DNA of 64,000 bases from Homalodisca vitripennis. Lineage: Eukaryota; Arthropoda; Insecta; Hemiptera; Cicadellidae. Positions 47,454 through 60,348 of this stretch are shown piece after piece; positions within the stretch are counted from its first letter, which is position 1; each line of letters starts with the position of its first letter. The stretch lies in NCBI RefSeq assembly GCF_021130785.1, contig NC_060213.1, positions 94,852,501-94,916,500 on the forward strand, given 5' to 3'. A model generated the notes under the pieces. The model had not been told where the DNA came from, ran no database searches, and was given only the letters and a program-made list of their open reading frames with translations. The position numbers and the translations under genes are program-made.

Positions 47454-47499
47454 CTTAAATTAGTTTTCATTAAATATGGTAAATATGGTCACGATACAG
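47454..47499 (+). pseudogene. 46-nt exon, copy 3 (decayed)
   Basis: Ends GGTCACGATACAG, with GCCGTGAAGTGATGG where the others have GTGAGAAGTGATGG. Both the body and the donor are damaged. It is 0.73 kb after the LP exon, as in the 256/1054 pair. Confidence 0.4.
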
Positions 47500-48379
47500 G
47501 CCGTGAAGTGATGGTTGAGCTACTCGCCGCCCCTTCACGTCATAGAATACAAGGTTGTTTTAAATGCTCTCTTGAACTGAGTATGAAAGTAATGTTGATC
47601 GAGAGGCGCACTAAGTTTCGAGTGGGTCTAAACGGAAAGGTATTAAATGGAATTATCATATCAAATAATAATATATTCCCTGGTTACATTTTGTAGAATG
47701 ATACCTAGCAGTAACCAATCGCAAGACAAGTAGATAATATTTATATAATTATTTTAAAACTAAATTCAAGACTGGTTCCCCAATTTTGGCTAAATAACGT
47801 TAGACGACGGTGCCCGGAATACAATGTCTATATCTTTATTCATCGTTTTTTTTTGTTTTTTTTTTGTTTAGAATCTTATCCACATTTGTATTTATTGCAT
47901 TTTAAACATTATTTTAATTTAAATATACTTATTTTTGTTTTCCCCAAATCTTAGTACTTATAATTCAGATATAATAGTATTATAAAACAACGTAATGTAA
48001 AGGAGTACACCAGGTCTAACTAATAAACATAACATAACTTTTCTCAAGAAACGGAGTCGACTTCACATAGTGCTATAAAGTAAAATACAATGTATTAAAG
48101 CATATTTAAAACTCAATAATTTCTTTAAAGTTAAATTAATTTTGTAAATATCTCATAATGCAGGAAATGAACGTTATTAACGAACCAACGGATCCTGTAC
48201 GTCTGTGCTATTAATTTTGATAGACAGGCCTTGCAGACTAAATCTTTTAAAGAAGGTTTTATTTCTTCCAAGCAATTAATTTACCGATTTGCCTTCAAAA
48301 TTTTAAGGATAATCGGCCTGTCCGTATACTTTTCAATTTCCCCATATGTGTGATAAGTATTTATTTGAGGTCCCTAAAA

Positions 48380-48480
48380 CAACAATTCTGGAATATAGGT
48401 GATACTCGGTCTAAGGAAGATCCTTCTGATTTTAGGAACAAAAGGTCAAATGCCATTCGTTTAACTATTTTTCTATCTGG
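48380..48480 (+). mobile_element. Possible LINE linker remnant
   Basis: One frame reads F-W-N-I-G-D, then S-K-E-D-P-S-D-F-R-N-K-R-S-N-A-I-R. This resembles the endonuclease-to-RT linker of LINEs ('W.......DP.....+..RN.....IR'). Only about 30 codons are readable, so this is weak. Confidence 0.25.
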
Positions 48481-48839
48481 GTGATCATTCTTCCGTTTCT
48501 CTCCGTCAGGTACTTTAATACCGTAGCTTCGCTTTATTATTGCATTTAAGCTCAATAATTCGTCAACATATATACCTATCGAAATAATATGTCACAACAA
48601 ACATCGGTAAACTTATTTATAGAGGTTTACAGTTATAAACCAGGGTAAAAAGATTTTATTGCTCAGCTTTCATTTGTTAAACGTTTATTTACGGTTGGAT
48701 ATGTTTAGGTTAATTTTGAATTGTATTCTACTACCATTATTTAAATTATTTTATATTATCTACTTAATGTACTTTATTTTATTTTATTTTAGTTTAGTTT
48801 ATACACACACACAAATATTTTCAGAAATATTCAGAGGGA

Positions 48840-48965
48840 AAATTCAGCAGTTACGAAAATATTTCCTATCTTTTTCACCACAAACATCAGCAGACAAATG
48901 AGGACACTTTATCTGCTACAGACGGCTCCAGGGCTAACATTGTTCTTTTGAACATTTACATACAT
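48840..48965 (+). pseudogene. Exon c region, copy 4
   Basis: CACCACAAACATCAGCAGAC precedes the acceptor ATCTGCTACAG. The exon starts at 48922 (ACGGCTCCAGGGCTAACATT). It is 2.2 kb after the LP exon at 46696, the same interval as in the other units. Confidence 0.35.
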
Positions 48966-50186
48966 ACATTTATTGGTTTATGATTACATACTATTAAGCG
49001 TGTCAATACAATCCTGATAAATCAGCTTGAGAAATAAAAATGTATGTCTCTTTTACAGACAAACAGTGGTGCAAGAAAAATTTAAATTAATCGGCTTGAT
49101 CGTATCAGGTTCTCAAATATGACACTTGGAACCTCATTTTTTTCTTATTTTATATAATCGATAAAGATAATGGTATATATAGTAAAAATACCCAGTAAAT
49201 AAATAATAACTCGTTTGTGAACAAAATTATAACAAAAAGCCCCATTTCTATATAAAATTTAAAAATTCCAAATACTACATTTTTAAACGTAAGCGTTTCG
49301 ATGATTATTAGTTTTAGAGAAACATTTTAAATTACAATTACGTATTGGTTTATTCCTTGAACATTGAATCGTATGTTTATTAATGATGAATCCCGTTAAA
49401 ATATTATAACTAATCATAATTAAATTAGGTATTAAACACAACTCTGGAAAATTATATTTTTTGCAATCGTTAGTTCATAAATCCCGTAACAAACAAAATA
49501 GGCAATTAACTTCTGTTTAATAGTAAATTTTCCTCATTTATACCTTTTTATAAATAAACTATTTAAACTTTTAATGTACCGCGACAAAATTTTTGCAGGT
49601 ATTTTGTTAGAAAATACGAAAAGTAGGGAATAATATTTCGTTTGATTTTCATAATTAGAAAATATAGATTGTTCACAAGAACAGTGTTATTTTATTACAG
49701 TGGTCTTCTCGTTTAAATTAAATAGAAAATGTTTATAAACTGTTATTTTAACATATAAATTTAAAGATGGTTTCAAGTCCGCAATCCTCTATTCAACTTA
49801 TTATATTATTGATGTTGATTTCAATGTTTTCAACTATAGTATACTCAATATGACCTGACTGTATATTACGTTACATAACAAAGAAGCACTGTGACACCTT
49901 ATAATGGATATATTATTTGCTTATTCGTCTCTAATAAACGATACACATAAATTATACGTTAGTCGCGTTATTTTATATAAGAAGTACACAAAAAACGTTT
50001 AACACGATTAAGGAAAATTGTTTAGTCCCTCGAGTATACAGTGCTTTCGCCAAAACGTAAAATACAAAAATAAAAATTTGTCATTAATTAATTTTTAGAA
50101 ATTTTACATCTTTAAAAGATTTCCCATTGATGCTACAGATTATTTTGTTAGGCCATATTTTAGTAAAAAGTATAGTAATAAGGATC
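48966..50186. other. AT-rich intron-like stretch
   Basis: Nothing was recognised. Confidence 0.4.
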
Positions 50187-50400
50187 GTAACAATGCAAAT
50201 ATAACACTGAGATGGCTTGTACAGATGCCTCGTGAGACCATCACACCTGTTGTAGCTAAGGTAGCGGAGGGTTATGTCATAGTTCTGTCCCTTAGGAGCC
50301 TTGGACACTATTAGTCTAGATTACACTGGACAATTGGATTATGTCCCTTGACACCTAAGTGTTTACTATCCGTAAAACTTTTCAAACTGTGTGAGACACT
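50187..50400. repeat. Duplicated module a, copy 2
   Basis: ACACCTGTTGTAGCTAAGGT, GGAGCCTTGGACACTATTAG and TCTAGATTACACTGGACAAT are shared almost exactly with 55020-55230. Confidence 0.65.
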
Positions 50401-50826
50401 ATCATATCTTTACAAGTTATATAATTCTCCTAACCTATAATTTGGGATGACCGCTATTAATAAGTAATAAGTACTTGTATTTATCACTCAGTGTTATAAT
50501 CCAAAAAACTTTTCTAATAGTATATTTGTTATTGTAAAGTTGGCATTGGAGTAAAATGGACTTACTTGGAACACTAATATGAAAAGAATCAACAGAGAAG
50601 AACATAGAACACTGAATAATTATGTATCTCTCGTTTGAGATTTTAATTTTCACATTCTGAGAAACGTAATTAGAATATAATCCGAAATTCATTTCATTGT
50701 CTTTAAAAACTAATTGAATTAAAATAAAATATCAGCCATGAATATTAAAAAAATGTTTCTAATCTGACATTAGGGTGCTACCATTAAAATGGCATCTAAT
50801 ATGTATAAGTTTGTAAGTATAAGACT

Positions 50827-50905
50827 GCTACAGACGGCTCCTGGGCCAATATCGTTTCTTTCAACATTTTACACAGCTCTATTATTTTGAGGAGATGTGT
50901 AAACT
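50827..50905 (+). pseudogene. Exon c region, copy 5
   Basis: The exon starts at 50834 after GACTGCTACAG with ACGGCTCCTGGGCCAATATC. It has the downstream subtype seen at 21470 (ACACAGCTCTATTATTTTGA). The usual upstream 60 bases are missing. Confidence 0.35.
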
Positions 50906-51320
50906 CGTACATTAGGTACAATAAAAAACATTACGTCGTAATATTAGGTATCTAAATATTAAAATATTGGCGTCATATGGCCATCACGTGTTATCTTCAT
51001 AAAATAACATTATAACACAACTAAATATCTGCATAATTTATATAGAGATTCAAATAAAACAAAACATTAATTATTGATATTATTCTTAAAAAAATGTCTA
51101 ATATTAAGTGTCAATTCTAAGTGGTGTTTAGCAAATTACGGCAACTATTTCAAAAACTAATGCTTAATGATTGTAAAAAACAATCAAGTAATAATAAACT
51201 ACGACTTTATTAAGAAGATCGTCTGGCTTTGTTTGAAACTGAGCATTAGACAATGTTCTCGTATCACAAGGGAAGGCTTAGTAACAATTTATTTCAAAGT
51301 ACGTGAATCCTTTTTTGGAG

Positions 51321-51372
51321 ATTACAATTGAACACTTGGTAACTTCAACGATTTGTTCTGCCGAGTTCTACG
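51321..51372 (+). pseudogene. Exon d, copy 2
   Basis: 52 bases, reading I-T-I-E-H-L-V-T-S-T-I-C-S-A-E-F-Y-G, with a good donor GTATCT. The acceptor AG is kept but its pyrimidine tract is interrupted (TTTTTTGGAG). The peptide is conserved against 22250 although many bases differ, which hints at selection before decay. Confidence 0.5.
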
Positions 51373-53169
51373 GTATCTTTTTTCTAACAGAAAAGCAGTG
51401 TACTGTTTTATGCATTAAAGAAGTGTTTGTTTTTTGTTTTGTATATACACATATCAGTTAAAATTTTATGATTCGGTTGGTATTTAGATGAAATAAAGCT
51501 CTATTCAAACAGTGTATATATATTTTATACTATAAATTTCACTATATTTTAAATAAAATACATTAATAGTGATTTAATGTCATTTAGTTTTATTCTCTCC
51601 TGTATTTAAATACAAACATTAAAAAATTGTATAAGTTTATTTTATTTATGTTTACCGTGATTAATTTAAAAGTTCGTTAATTATTTGAACTTAATTCAAT
51701 TTAGGATTCAATTAGTTTTGTCCTTAAGGAAACGTATATAGTTAAATAGTATGATTCTCTTGCAATGAATAATGGGAATAATAGATAATATACAATATAT
51801 TTTTAGATGTACTGCATCTACTAAATTCAATTAGAATATTTTGTAATAATTACTTGTAATAATACAACTAATTCTAGTGCATCTTAATAAGCATAGCAAA
51901 CATATAACTGCTTGATAACATGATACAGCAAAATTCTCTTGATTGTAAAAGCATTAATTTCACGGTAAGATTAGAATTTTTAGAATCGTGAAAACAGATT
52001 ACATATATCTGCCCTTATCGATTACTCCTAGTCATAGAAATCGAAATATTTTTGTGTACCCAATCAAACTACCCAGTTTGGTTTGGTAGACTTCATCGCC
52101 TTAGGTCGGCCTCGCCCACGAACTGGCTGTGGTCCCTTGCGTTATGTCTTCTGATTAGTGGAAACCCTTCTGATAAAAAAAACTTCACTGAGAAAGGCTG
52201 GACAAAAATAAATAAATCTTTTCTAATCTTTTTCCCTAAATGCAACTAGTATTTTAGTGAGCAAAATTATAAATTACATCGACAAATATAATTATATATT
52301 TGCTGTTGGATTGTTTCCATTCAAAGGATACAAAACCATGGATTGTAGATTCATATGCCTTATCTGATACTATAAATACTTTGCCTAGACCAAACCAGTT
52401 TCAATGAGGCTAAACCTTCACATAGCGTTGGTTATTATGCCAAAAACATGGTATTGAAATTTATATGTAACAAATAAATACATATATAAGGCTCTTAGCA
52501 CTAAGTTTAAAGTCACTAAGAAACAAAAATCTGGCATTTTTTGGATACAAACACCATTAAAAATGTAAGAAATATAGTATGTTTGATGATTTATTCACTT
52601 TGCTAATAATGTACTCACATTATAAAAATGTAATTTGAAAACTAATAACCCATGTTCAATACTACTGTATAATATAATACACATGTATTTAACATTGATT
52701 AAATAATATATTTTTTATGTTTCTACTGTCGGGTTTTCTTGAAATTCATGAAATAAAAATGTACCTCGATAATATATAATTACTGTCAAGCTTGGTGATA
52801 TAATAACTGTTATTAGGGATATATTGAACATCTTCACCGATCAATTACTTTCTAGAACTATTCTATAAACGTCAGAGAATGCTTTCTTAGACTTTGGTCA
52901 CGTTGCAAGAACCTAAGCCTATTTTGCCAATTATTTTAACACTATGAACTAGTATTAATATTTTTTTTAATCACTATACCTAAAATAGGCCTATTTTCTC
53001 GTGTAAGTTAAGATTTAGATTACATTTTCTGTTAGTAAAAAGAAAATCCCTTCAGTTAATTTCAATTTAAACATTGGTGTAAGTAAAAAAGTTTGAGGAT
53101 AAGAGAAAGTTTTTATTAAGAGGCTTTTACAAAAACCAGTTTCGTATGTGAGAAATTATTATAACGAAC
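51373..53169. other. Intron-like stretch
   Basis: CAAACCAGTTTCAATGAGGC at about 52391, followed by TAAACCTT, recurs in altered form near 23280 and 59315, showing that intron between exons d and e is also shared. Confidence 0.4.
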
Positions 53170-53247
53170 TGCCGACGGCGTGGGTGCTTATTCATCGTTT
53201 AAGCGCAGTATCTCAACGGTACACTTTCATTCATGTCAACATGCCTG
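53170..53247 (+). pseudogene. Exon e, copy 2
   Basis: 78 bases with donor CTGGTAATG. It reads A-D-G-V-G-A-Y-S-S, then V-H-F-H-S-C. The GDSGGP-like box has lost its Ser (GTG) and one Gly. The acceptor AG is mutated (GAAC). Confidence 0.4.
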
Positions 53248-55019
53248 GTAATGAAATATAAAAAACTAAGGTAAAGTATAATACGTAATTGAAAGGATAG
53301 GTTTAACTAAGTATACTTAACATAAACAAATACTTGAATAATATAAAAAGATAGCATAGCTTACAGTGTTATTTAAAAGAGCTTAATTTTATCCTATCAA
53401 TGATAATTTTGATAACCTAAATTACTCTGGATGGTTGCATAAAGTAGGCTTTCGTTTACATTTACTTTACTAAGAAATATTATTACTTATTTACTTTTAT
53501 TTCTTTGTTTATTTTTATTGATCTGCAAGATAAATTAAAATTCTAAAAGATATTAAATCTGAAAATAAAACAACAAACTAATAAATTCTATATAAAATTT
53601 AATTAAAATAACTAAATATAAAAGTTTGAAACATAGGTCGAGTGAATAATACTGATTATAAATAATTTATAATTATACTACATTGACAGTTAATTTTATG
53701 TTACACATTATGTCATATATGTATGAAATGTATATACATTAACAAAAATTATATTAAAAATCCAAACTTAATTACGTATATTTATCAATTTAGAGAACTA
53801 GGTTATGTAAAACATCTTCTCACTTTTTACTTGTTATGTTTCTAACTTCAACCTATAATATATAGCTTTAATAACGCTGTACATTGTCATGTAAATATTA
53901 ACCTGCTAAATCATGACTTAACAGGAATGTGGTATACATAATAAATAAATGTTCTCCATTTAAGCTTAAAACAACAAAACGATATTCTTTTTAAAGAATT
54001 TATAGAAATTGACATTTCTTAAATTTTATGAAGTTCAGTTGTCAGATACATCTAGCTTATATTACCAGTTGTGCTTGTTTGTCGTGTCTGATAATGTAAC
54101 TGTCACATAATATAGTTGTACGCATTTTATTATTAATTTACTTTACAAATGTGCTCTATATAAATTTGTTCGTATTTGCAATTCATAAAAGTAATAGCAC
54201 CTATAATTATATAATATGTTGTATATGAATACTAACGGCGTGTTTTAAATTAAAATATAGCTTGAAAAAAAGCAAAATAACGTTATTTATATTCAGTAGT
54301 ATTTTCATTTCATTTTAATAAAAAGAATGATGACAATTGCTTCTATAATATGTAAGTTTAAACTTGGTTCCAAAGTTGATCTCAATTGAAATAATAGGTT
54401 GATTACGATGTTGTCCACTGTAGTAAAATTTACATGACCTAACTGGTTATTGAGTGCCATCACGAATACAAGATACAATTCTATTTTTCGTCCGGAATAA
54501 GCAACACAATAGAAGAACATAATAATTAGGGCTGATATTTGGAATAAGGAATAGAGCATACAACTTAACCCTTACAAGGATTCGCTGAGGTTTTATCCAA
54601 ATATTTAAGTCTGGTGCTCATTCCAACGAACTATATGAGGTTATATGTCACGTGTTCACATGGCATATGACTGTACTCAGTTTTTTACAAGTTTATGTAT
54701 TACGTGATTTTCTAGTTGCACTAATGGCTACACTAACGATCTACGTTAACATGTCCCCTAACGTTCAGTCCCATGGAGTGAGTGGAATACCCTACACTAT
54801 GCTGTGTATAGAAAATGAAACGCGTGTAACCTTTAAAGCCTGTAAGTCTGAAAGGAATTAAATTTGTGCAGTCCTTAGAGTTTAAAAAGCTTTAACAAAA
54901 ACGCCAAATACGAAATTAATAATTTATTATTATTTTTTAATACAGATTTATAGATCTGTTAAGGATTTCCTATTGGTGCGATATATAACTGAACATTATA
55001 CCGTAGTAAAACGTGTAAT
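53248..55019. other. AT-rich stretch; no exon f found
   Basis: The putative C-terminal exon expected about 0.3 kb after exon e was not found. The short ORFs here (for example 54652-54861) have no recognisable features. Confidence 0.35.
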
Positions 55020-55230
55020 CAGGATCCTCACAACGCAAGGATTGTGAGGATGACGTGTGTCGTGTGACAGATGCTTCTCGAGACCCTCACACCTGTTGTA
55101 ACTAAGGTAGCGGAGGGCTCTGCCATAGTTCTGTCCCTTAGGAGCCTTGGACACTATTAGTCTAGATTACACTTGACAATTAGATTATGTCCCTTGATCC
55201 CTACTTCTTCACTGTCCCTAACACTTTCCG
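55020..55230. repeat. Duplicated module a, copy 3
   Basis: As at 50187. Its start CTCACAACGCAAGGATTGTG also contains a small inverted repeat (CCTCACAAC...TTGTGAGG). Confidence 0.65.
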
Positions 55231-55427
55231 AACTGGCGGTGAGAAACTATCTTGTCTATACATAATATATGTCTATATATAATAATGCTAACCTATTATT
55301 ATTATTATTAAAATATTAAAATTATAATTCAAAAAGACACTCATAGTTAACCATTATTACATTTATTTATAAACTAGTGCTATAATCCAAAGGACTTTAT
55401 AGTCCTACAAAATTTTAGGACTTACAG

Positions 55428-55473
55428 GACGTGTAATTGAATATAATTAGGCAGGTTTGGATCACGCAACAAG
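55428..55473 (+). pseudogene. 46-nt exon, copy 4 (stop-containing)
   Basis: Borders TTACAG and GTGAGAAA are intact. It reads R-V-I-E-Y-N then a stop (TAG), then A-G-L-D-H-A-T-R. It is closest to the 20249 copy. Confidence 0.45.
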
Positions 55474-55599
55474 GTGAGAAAATATTGCTAACTAACACGC
55501 AGTCTCTAATCTTACTGCAGTCGCCAGACTTTCCATTGCGGATAATTAAGGTTGATATCTGTTTGAATCTGAAGACAAGGATAAATTTGATAAAAATAT

Positions 55600-56514
55600 T
55601 CTAATATATACAGAAAGACTAGTTATTACACTTGGGTTAAACTATAAATTTATTTGTGATTTCTTGCCTATTTCACCTGTATTTATTAGTTGTAGCATTT
55701 AGGTGTAAAGTTTTTAAATAATTAAAAAATTCTTCTCTATAGTATTGTTTAATTTCAGAGTGTAGTCAAATAAGGGACAAAAATTTCATTTAAATGAAGT
55801 TAATATGTAGTCTTGAAGACATACCAACCGAATTGATGACCAATAATTTCCGTATTGTAGCCTTGAAAATTACATGATTATTAAAATACATAAACACTTT
55901 CTTCACGGCAACGAAATATCCTGCAATTTTGTTAGCCTGTATATTAACATTAGTCACGCTTAGGACTGAATGGAATTTAGTTTATAATATTAAAATTGTG
56001 ATGTTCAAATTCTTCTCAACAATTTACCAATACAACATAACATATGAAATATTGGTTTTGTTACTGTCATTATTACGGAAATAACATTACGTGTGAAGAG
56101 TACTTTGTTACCTTCCCTTTTGGGAAAGATTTTATACCTTGGCATTACTTAAGTGGAGGATGATTTGATACTCTAAAGTAAGAAAGGACTTATTTTATAT
56201 TAATTTTGTTTTATTATACTATATTTATAATGTTCATGTTTAATTACCACGTGCGTTATCTATGCTATCTGTGAGACTCTTATTTTGCCACGCTACGATA
56301 TAGCGAGAATAAATTACTAGGAACATTCGTACTCAAATCTACATTATAATATAATCGTAGACTTATTAGTGTATAAAACAGGTTATTAAGGCTTATTGAG
56401 GAAGGAAGTTTAGCTTATAGAAGATACGCTCATATTTTGATGGTGGAAACGGAACTTGATTTCCCTATCTAACATTCCCGTATCGTGGATGATTTTTATG
56501 TTTATTGTCAGTAG

Positions 56515-56516
<2 letters not shown>
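55600..56516. other. AT-rich intron-like stretch
   Basis: Nothing was recognised. Confidence 0.4.

Positions 56517-56572
<56 letters not shown>
56517..56572. repeat. (TA)n tract at the 3' end of a SINE
   Basis: Pure TA run abutting the SINE body, as at 33366. Confidence 0.9.
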
Positions 56573-56576
<4 letters not shown>

Positions 56577-56926
56577 TAAATTGTATAAATGGCAATTGCC
56601 TTGTTTAATTTCAACAAACATTGAATCGCAAAAATTACTTGCTCCGCCGGGAGTCGAACCCGGATCTCTCACTTGCCGGGTGAATGTGCTACCATTACAC
56701 CACAGAGCGCTTACTTTTTCTGATTCAATTATTTTTTATTTGGCCGTATCTGTCACATATGTGTTTAAATAAGCAAACTAACATATGATCGGAAGACCAA
56801 ATACCTGTCAAACGACTTTTATTTACATTAAATTGTATAAATGGCAATTGCCTTATTTAATTTCAACAGACATTGAATCGCAAAAAGTACTTGCTCCGCC
56901 GGGAGTCGAACCCGGATCTCTCACTT
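56573..56926 (-). mobile_element. tRNA-headed SINE, tandem copy and a half
   Basis: One full unit (56573-56824) is followed by a second (56825-56926) that breaks off inside its tRNA-like head, at ATCTCTCACTT. The head at 56641-56709 has anticodon loop CCGGCAA, so U33 is C, and this copy cannot be a functional tRNA. Bodies contain GGCAATTGCC. It is closely similar to 33421-33735. Confidence 0.75.
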
Positions 56927-58149
56927 TTATTTTATTTATATTAATATTTAATAATAATATTTGTATATTGTTACATAAATCTATAATCGAGTTTATTCTT
57001 CTGCTTTAAATTTTTAGTCTATTCAAAATATTATAAAAGGTATTTTAACTAAAATGTGTCATATGCATATTAAATAGCATTTGAAAATTTTAATAGTTTT
57101 GTCAAAGTGACGAGACCTGCAAGTTTGGTTATGACGCGAGCATTAGGCAGAATTGTATGGCATAATATTCATACAATGCACTTTGTTACTTCAGATATTT
57201 AATTCTGTGAACAAAGTTTCTATAAATAATATTGTAAAGAATCTTATATTCATTGTATGAACTGCGGAATAATACTGCACTAAAAACTAACATTTCAACT
57301 TTAAAAAACACACAATAGCAAATAAATAATGAAATGAGAGTAATATGGAATAATTAGGGAATTGGAATGGAATAATTTATTTTAATTCTACTTGCATTGA
57401 TTAAAGGCAATAATAATATATACCAAACATCTCCCATCAACAAATAAAACATGAAATAATTTCATGTTTGAAAAATATTTCACTTAATATACGATGCCTT
57501 GTGGCAGTAATAAAATATATTATGCTAATGCATGTAAATTTTAAAATATACTAGTATACTGGTTGTGAAAAAGAAGATTTAAAACAATAAATTATACATA
57601 AAAACGTATTTATGTGTATTTTTTTAAGCACATAGCTCTGTCAAACACTTGTCAGAATTCTCTAGGCCAGGAATATTATAGATTAAGATTGTCATATTAT
57701 TTAGAGATATTCTAGTAAAACTATTTGGTTAAGTTTACTTTTAAACATTTATTTTATTCTTTGATATTATTTTACATTAATTGGTATGCTCTTAGCTAAA
57801 ATACTTATACTATTTGTACCTTTATTGTTTTACTTAACGGATTTTACAACTCAATGCCCAAGTTTTGGACATTTATATCCATGTAGGTATATTAAATGTT
57901 TATTTCAAACTTTTTTATATAAATAATATTTATCAGATTTACCTTATAAGTAGATATAAAATGTAACTCATCATACCTTTGTAATGTTCTTCTAAATATA
58001 TTAACCACATTTGCATTTCAAGCTAGCATAGAAAATTAACTAAAACTCTGAGAAATATTGTGTCTGAACTTATTCATTTTTATTATTCATATATAGTGTA
58101 GGAGATCAAGGAATTTATCTGTGATGAATAAAAAACATCCTTAACTATA
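56927..58149. other. AT-rich stretch
   Basis: Nothing was recognised. Confidence 0.4.
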
Positions 58150-58290
58150 GCAAGTAACTCCTGTTCATTCTCCAAGAACGTCATCTGAGACAAAGAGGAA
58201 AGTATATCTGTTACACGTGAATCCAGGGCCAAAATTGATCCTTTAAATCGTACATAGCTGTATTGATTATTCGAACTGTGTCAGATACAT
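58150..58290 (+). pseudogene. Exon c region, copy 6 (acceptor lost)
   Basis: ATATCTGTTACAC stands where the others have ATCTGTTACAG, so the splice acceptor is destroyed. ATCCAGGGCCAAAATTG and CGAACTGTGTCAGATACAT identify the module. Confidence 0.35.
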
Positions 58291-59003
58291 GAAATAATGA
58301 TCGAACATGAAATTGTAATATTGAATAACCAATGTGTCTGAACAGAACTTGTGACGTTTATTTGTTATCTCCATGAACTAACTCCTAAACAGAACTAAAT
58401 ATCTACATCATAGAACGATATTAGGAAAGCATTAGTGTACTCTAACTCTCTATCTAAACTTCCGTCAAGACAGCCTTATTATATTCAAGGGTCCTTTATA
58501 CAATGATCGATTATCTAAACACTACAATTATTAGGTTACAATACAAAGCCATTTGACTATTTAAGTTGCATATTTGTAAATAACTTTAGCTAATATACAG
58601 TAAATAACATTTAATTAAAAAATAGAATAATTATTCATAACCTAGACACTAAAAATGCTAATGCATTGTTTGTAACTTAATTGTAGATTCGTTATTGAAA
58701 ACAATTTTTTTAGTCAAATAATTTTAATATACAGTAATATGTGTTTGAAATAAAAATACGTAATAATGTCATATACAAAAAAAAGTTAATTCCAGGTAAT
58801 ATTTTGTAAATTACTGTAACTGTAGACATAAGCTATTGCATATTGGTTATAATATAATAGTAAGCTAATAATAATAAAGGTATGAATTTAATAAAAAATC
58901 ATAAATAGCTTTATATAAAACTAAACATTAGACAATGCGATCATATCATAAGGCAAGACTAGAATATTTAAGTAAAAGTACGAAAAAAGTTCCTTTCTTT
59001 CTG

Positions 59004-59055
59004 GTTACAAATGAAACCATGGTAGCTTCAACCGTTTGTTTTTTCTGGCAATGAT
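59004..59055 (+). pseudogene. Exon d, copy 3 (decayed)
   Basis: Reads V-T-N-E-T-M-V-A-S-T-V-C and then diverges. The acceptor AG has become TG and the donor is gone. Confidence 0.45.
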
Positions 59056-59958
59056 TACTACCTTATTTTATCAGATTAGTTGACTTCTTTCTTAAAATAA
59101 ACAACTTTCAAAGATCGAATCTATCAAATTACATAATATTAATACTCTTCTGTTAATAAAACTAGCATTGCAGAAGACAAGATTATAAATTTAACTGGAA
59201 ACAGATTTTTTTTGCGATTTATTTGCCACTGGATTGTTTTAATCCAAAGTGTTCTAAAATATAAATCGTCGATTTGCCCGTACTCGTTAAAATCAAATCC
59301 TGATTTTCCTAGACCAAGGCAATCTTAACGATACAAATCCATTGGTTTCTGTTCCATCTTAACTTTTCACAGAGTGATATATGATGTGTTATAAAAACTT
59401 ATATGTAACATGTAAATATATACAGTAGGATTTTAGCATTAAGTTTTAAATTTAATAAGAATCTAAAAAAACTACAGTATTATCCGGCTGGTTTGATTAT
59501 AACAAAGTTTCATTTTTAATGTAAGAAAATATTAGAATAACATTGTATAGGTAACTGATATCCAGATTTTTGGTAGAATCGTAAATTAATCTTTTTTTTT
59601 TATAACGTGTTTTAGTGAAATAAATATTATATAACTACTTTCAAGTTATTTCCTTATGAACTTTTAAATGTCATTCACGGATATTTATTGGACATTTTTG
59701 TAGTTTTTTGAGTAATTCTATTTACGCCAGAGCTATACTTACTGTTTGTACATGTCTAGATTTCGGTCAGTTTGGCAAGTACAAAAGTGCATTATTACTG
59801 TTTTAGATATTTCCAGCTATTATTCTCTTGCTTCGGCTTCAGATGTTTTATATTATAACATAACATTGGTAATATTAACAACGGTTAAGGATGAGAGAAC
59901 GTTTTTATTCAGAGATATTTACAAAAGCCATTTTATATGCTAGAATTATTATTACAAG

Positions 59959-60037
59959 TTGCCGGCGGTGAGGGTGGTTATTCATTGTTGCTACGTAATG
60001 CATCAGAAGTTCACTTTCATTCATGTGAATTTGTATG
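59959..60037 (+). pseudogene. Exon e, copy 3 (open)
   Basis: Acceptor ATTATTACAAG, donor ATGGTAATG, 79 bases if it starts right after the AG. With the one base left by exon d it reads V-A-G-G-E-G-G-Y-S-L-L-L-R-N-A-S, then V-H-F-H-S-C-E-F-V-W with no stop. The phases of d and e fit. The position of the active-site Ser is Glu, so even if translated it could not be a protease. Confidence 0.45.
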
Positions 60038-60348
60038 GTAATGAAATATTTTAACTCCATAACCTTCTAACTTACATAATGAGCACATAACTTTAACTTG
60101 GCAATAATAAATAAAAATATTATGAATGTCCAATAGATCACAGTTATTTTATTTTAATTTTACAGTATAAGTGTTTACAACATTGTTTAAATTAATCTTT
60201 TCAATTTGCAACTTCATATAAAAAAGTTATAAATTTCTCTACTGGGTTTAAAATTAAATCAAAGTAAATATTTAATTAGTTTGTCTATATTGCTTTCTTT
60301 CGTCAAAAAGCTGATTATTTATCTCCTAAATTTAAATTTCCCACATTG

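Noticed and set aside
54305..54861. 84- and 69-codon ORFs
   Set aside because: No motif, codon pattern or duplicate supports them; expected by chance in this much sequence.
13740..58290. CRISPR-like array, because the ACGGCTCCAG motif recurs
   Set aside because: Copies are kilobases apart, irregularly spaced and diverged, in clearly eukaryotic DNA.
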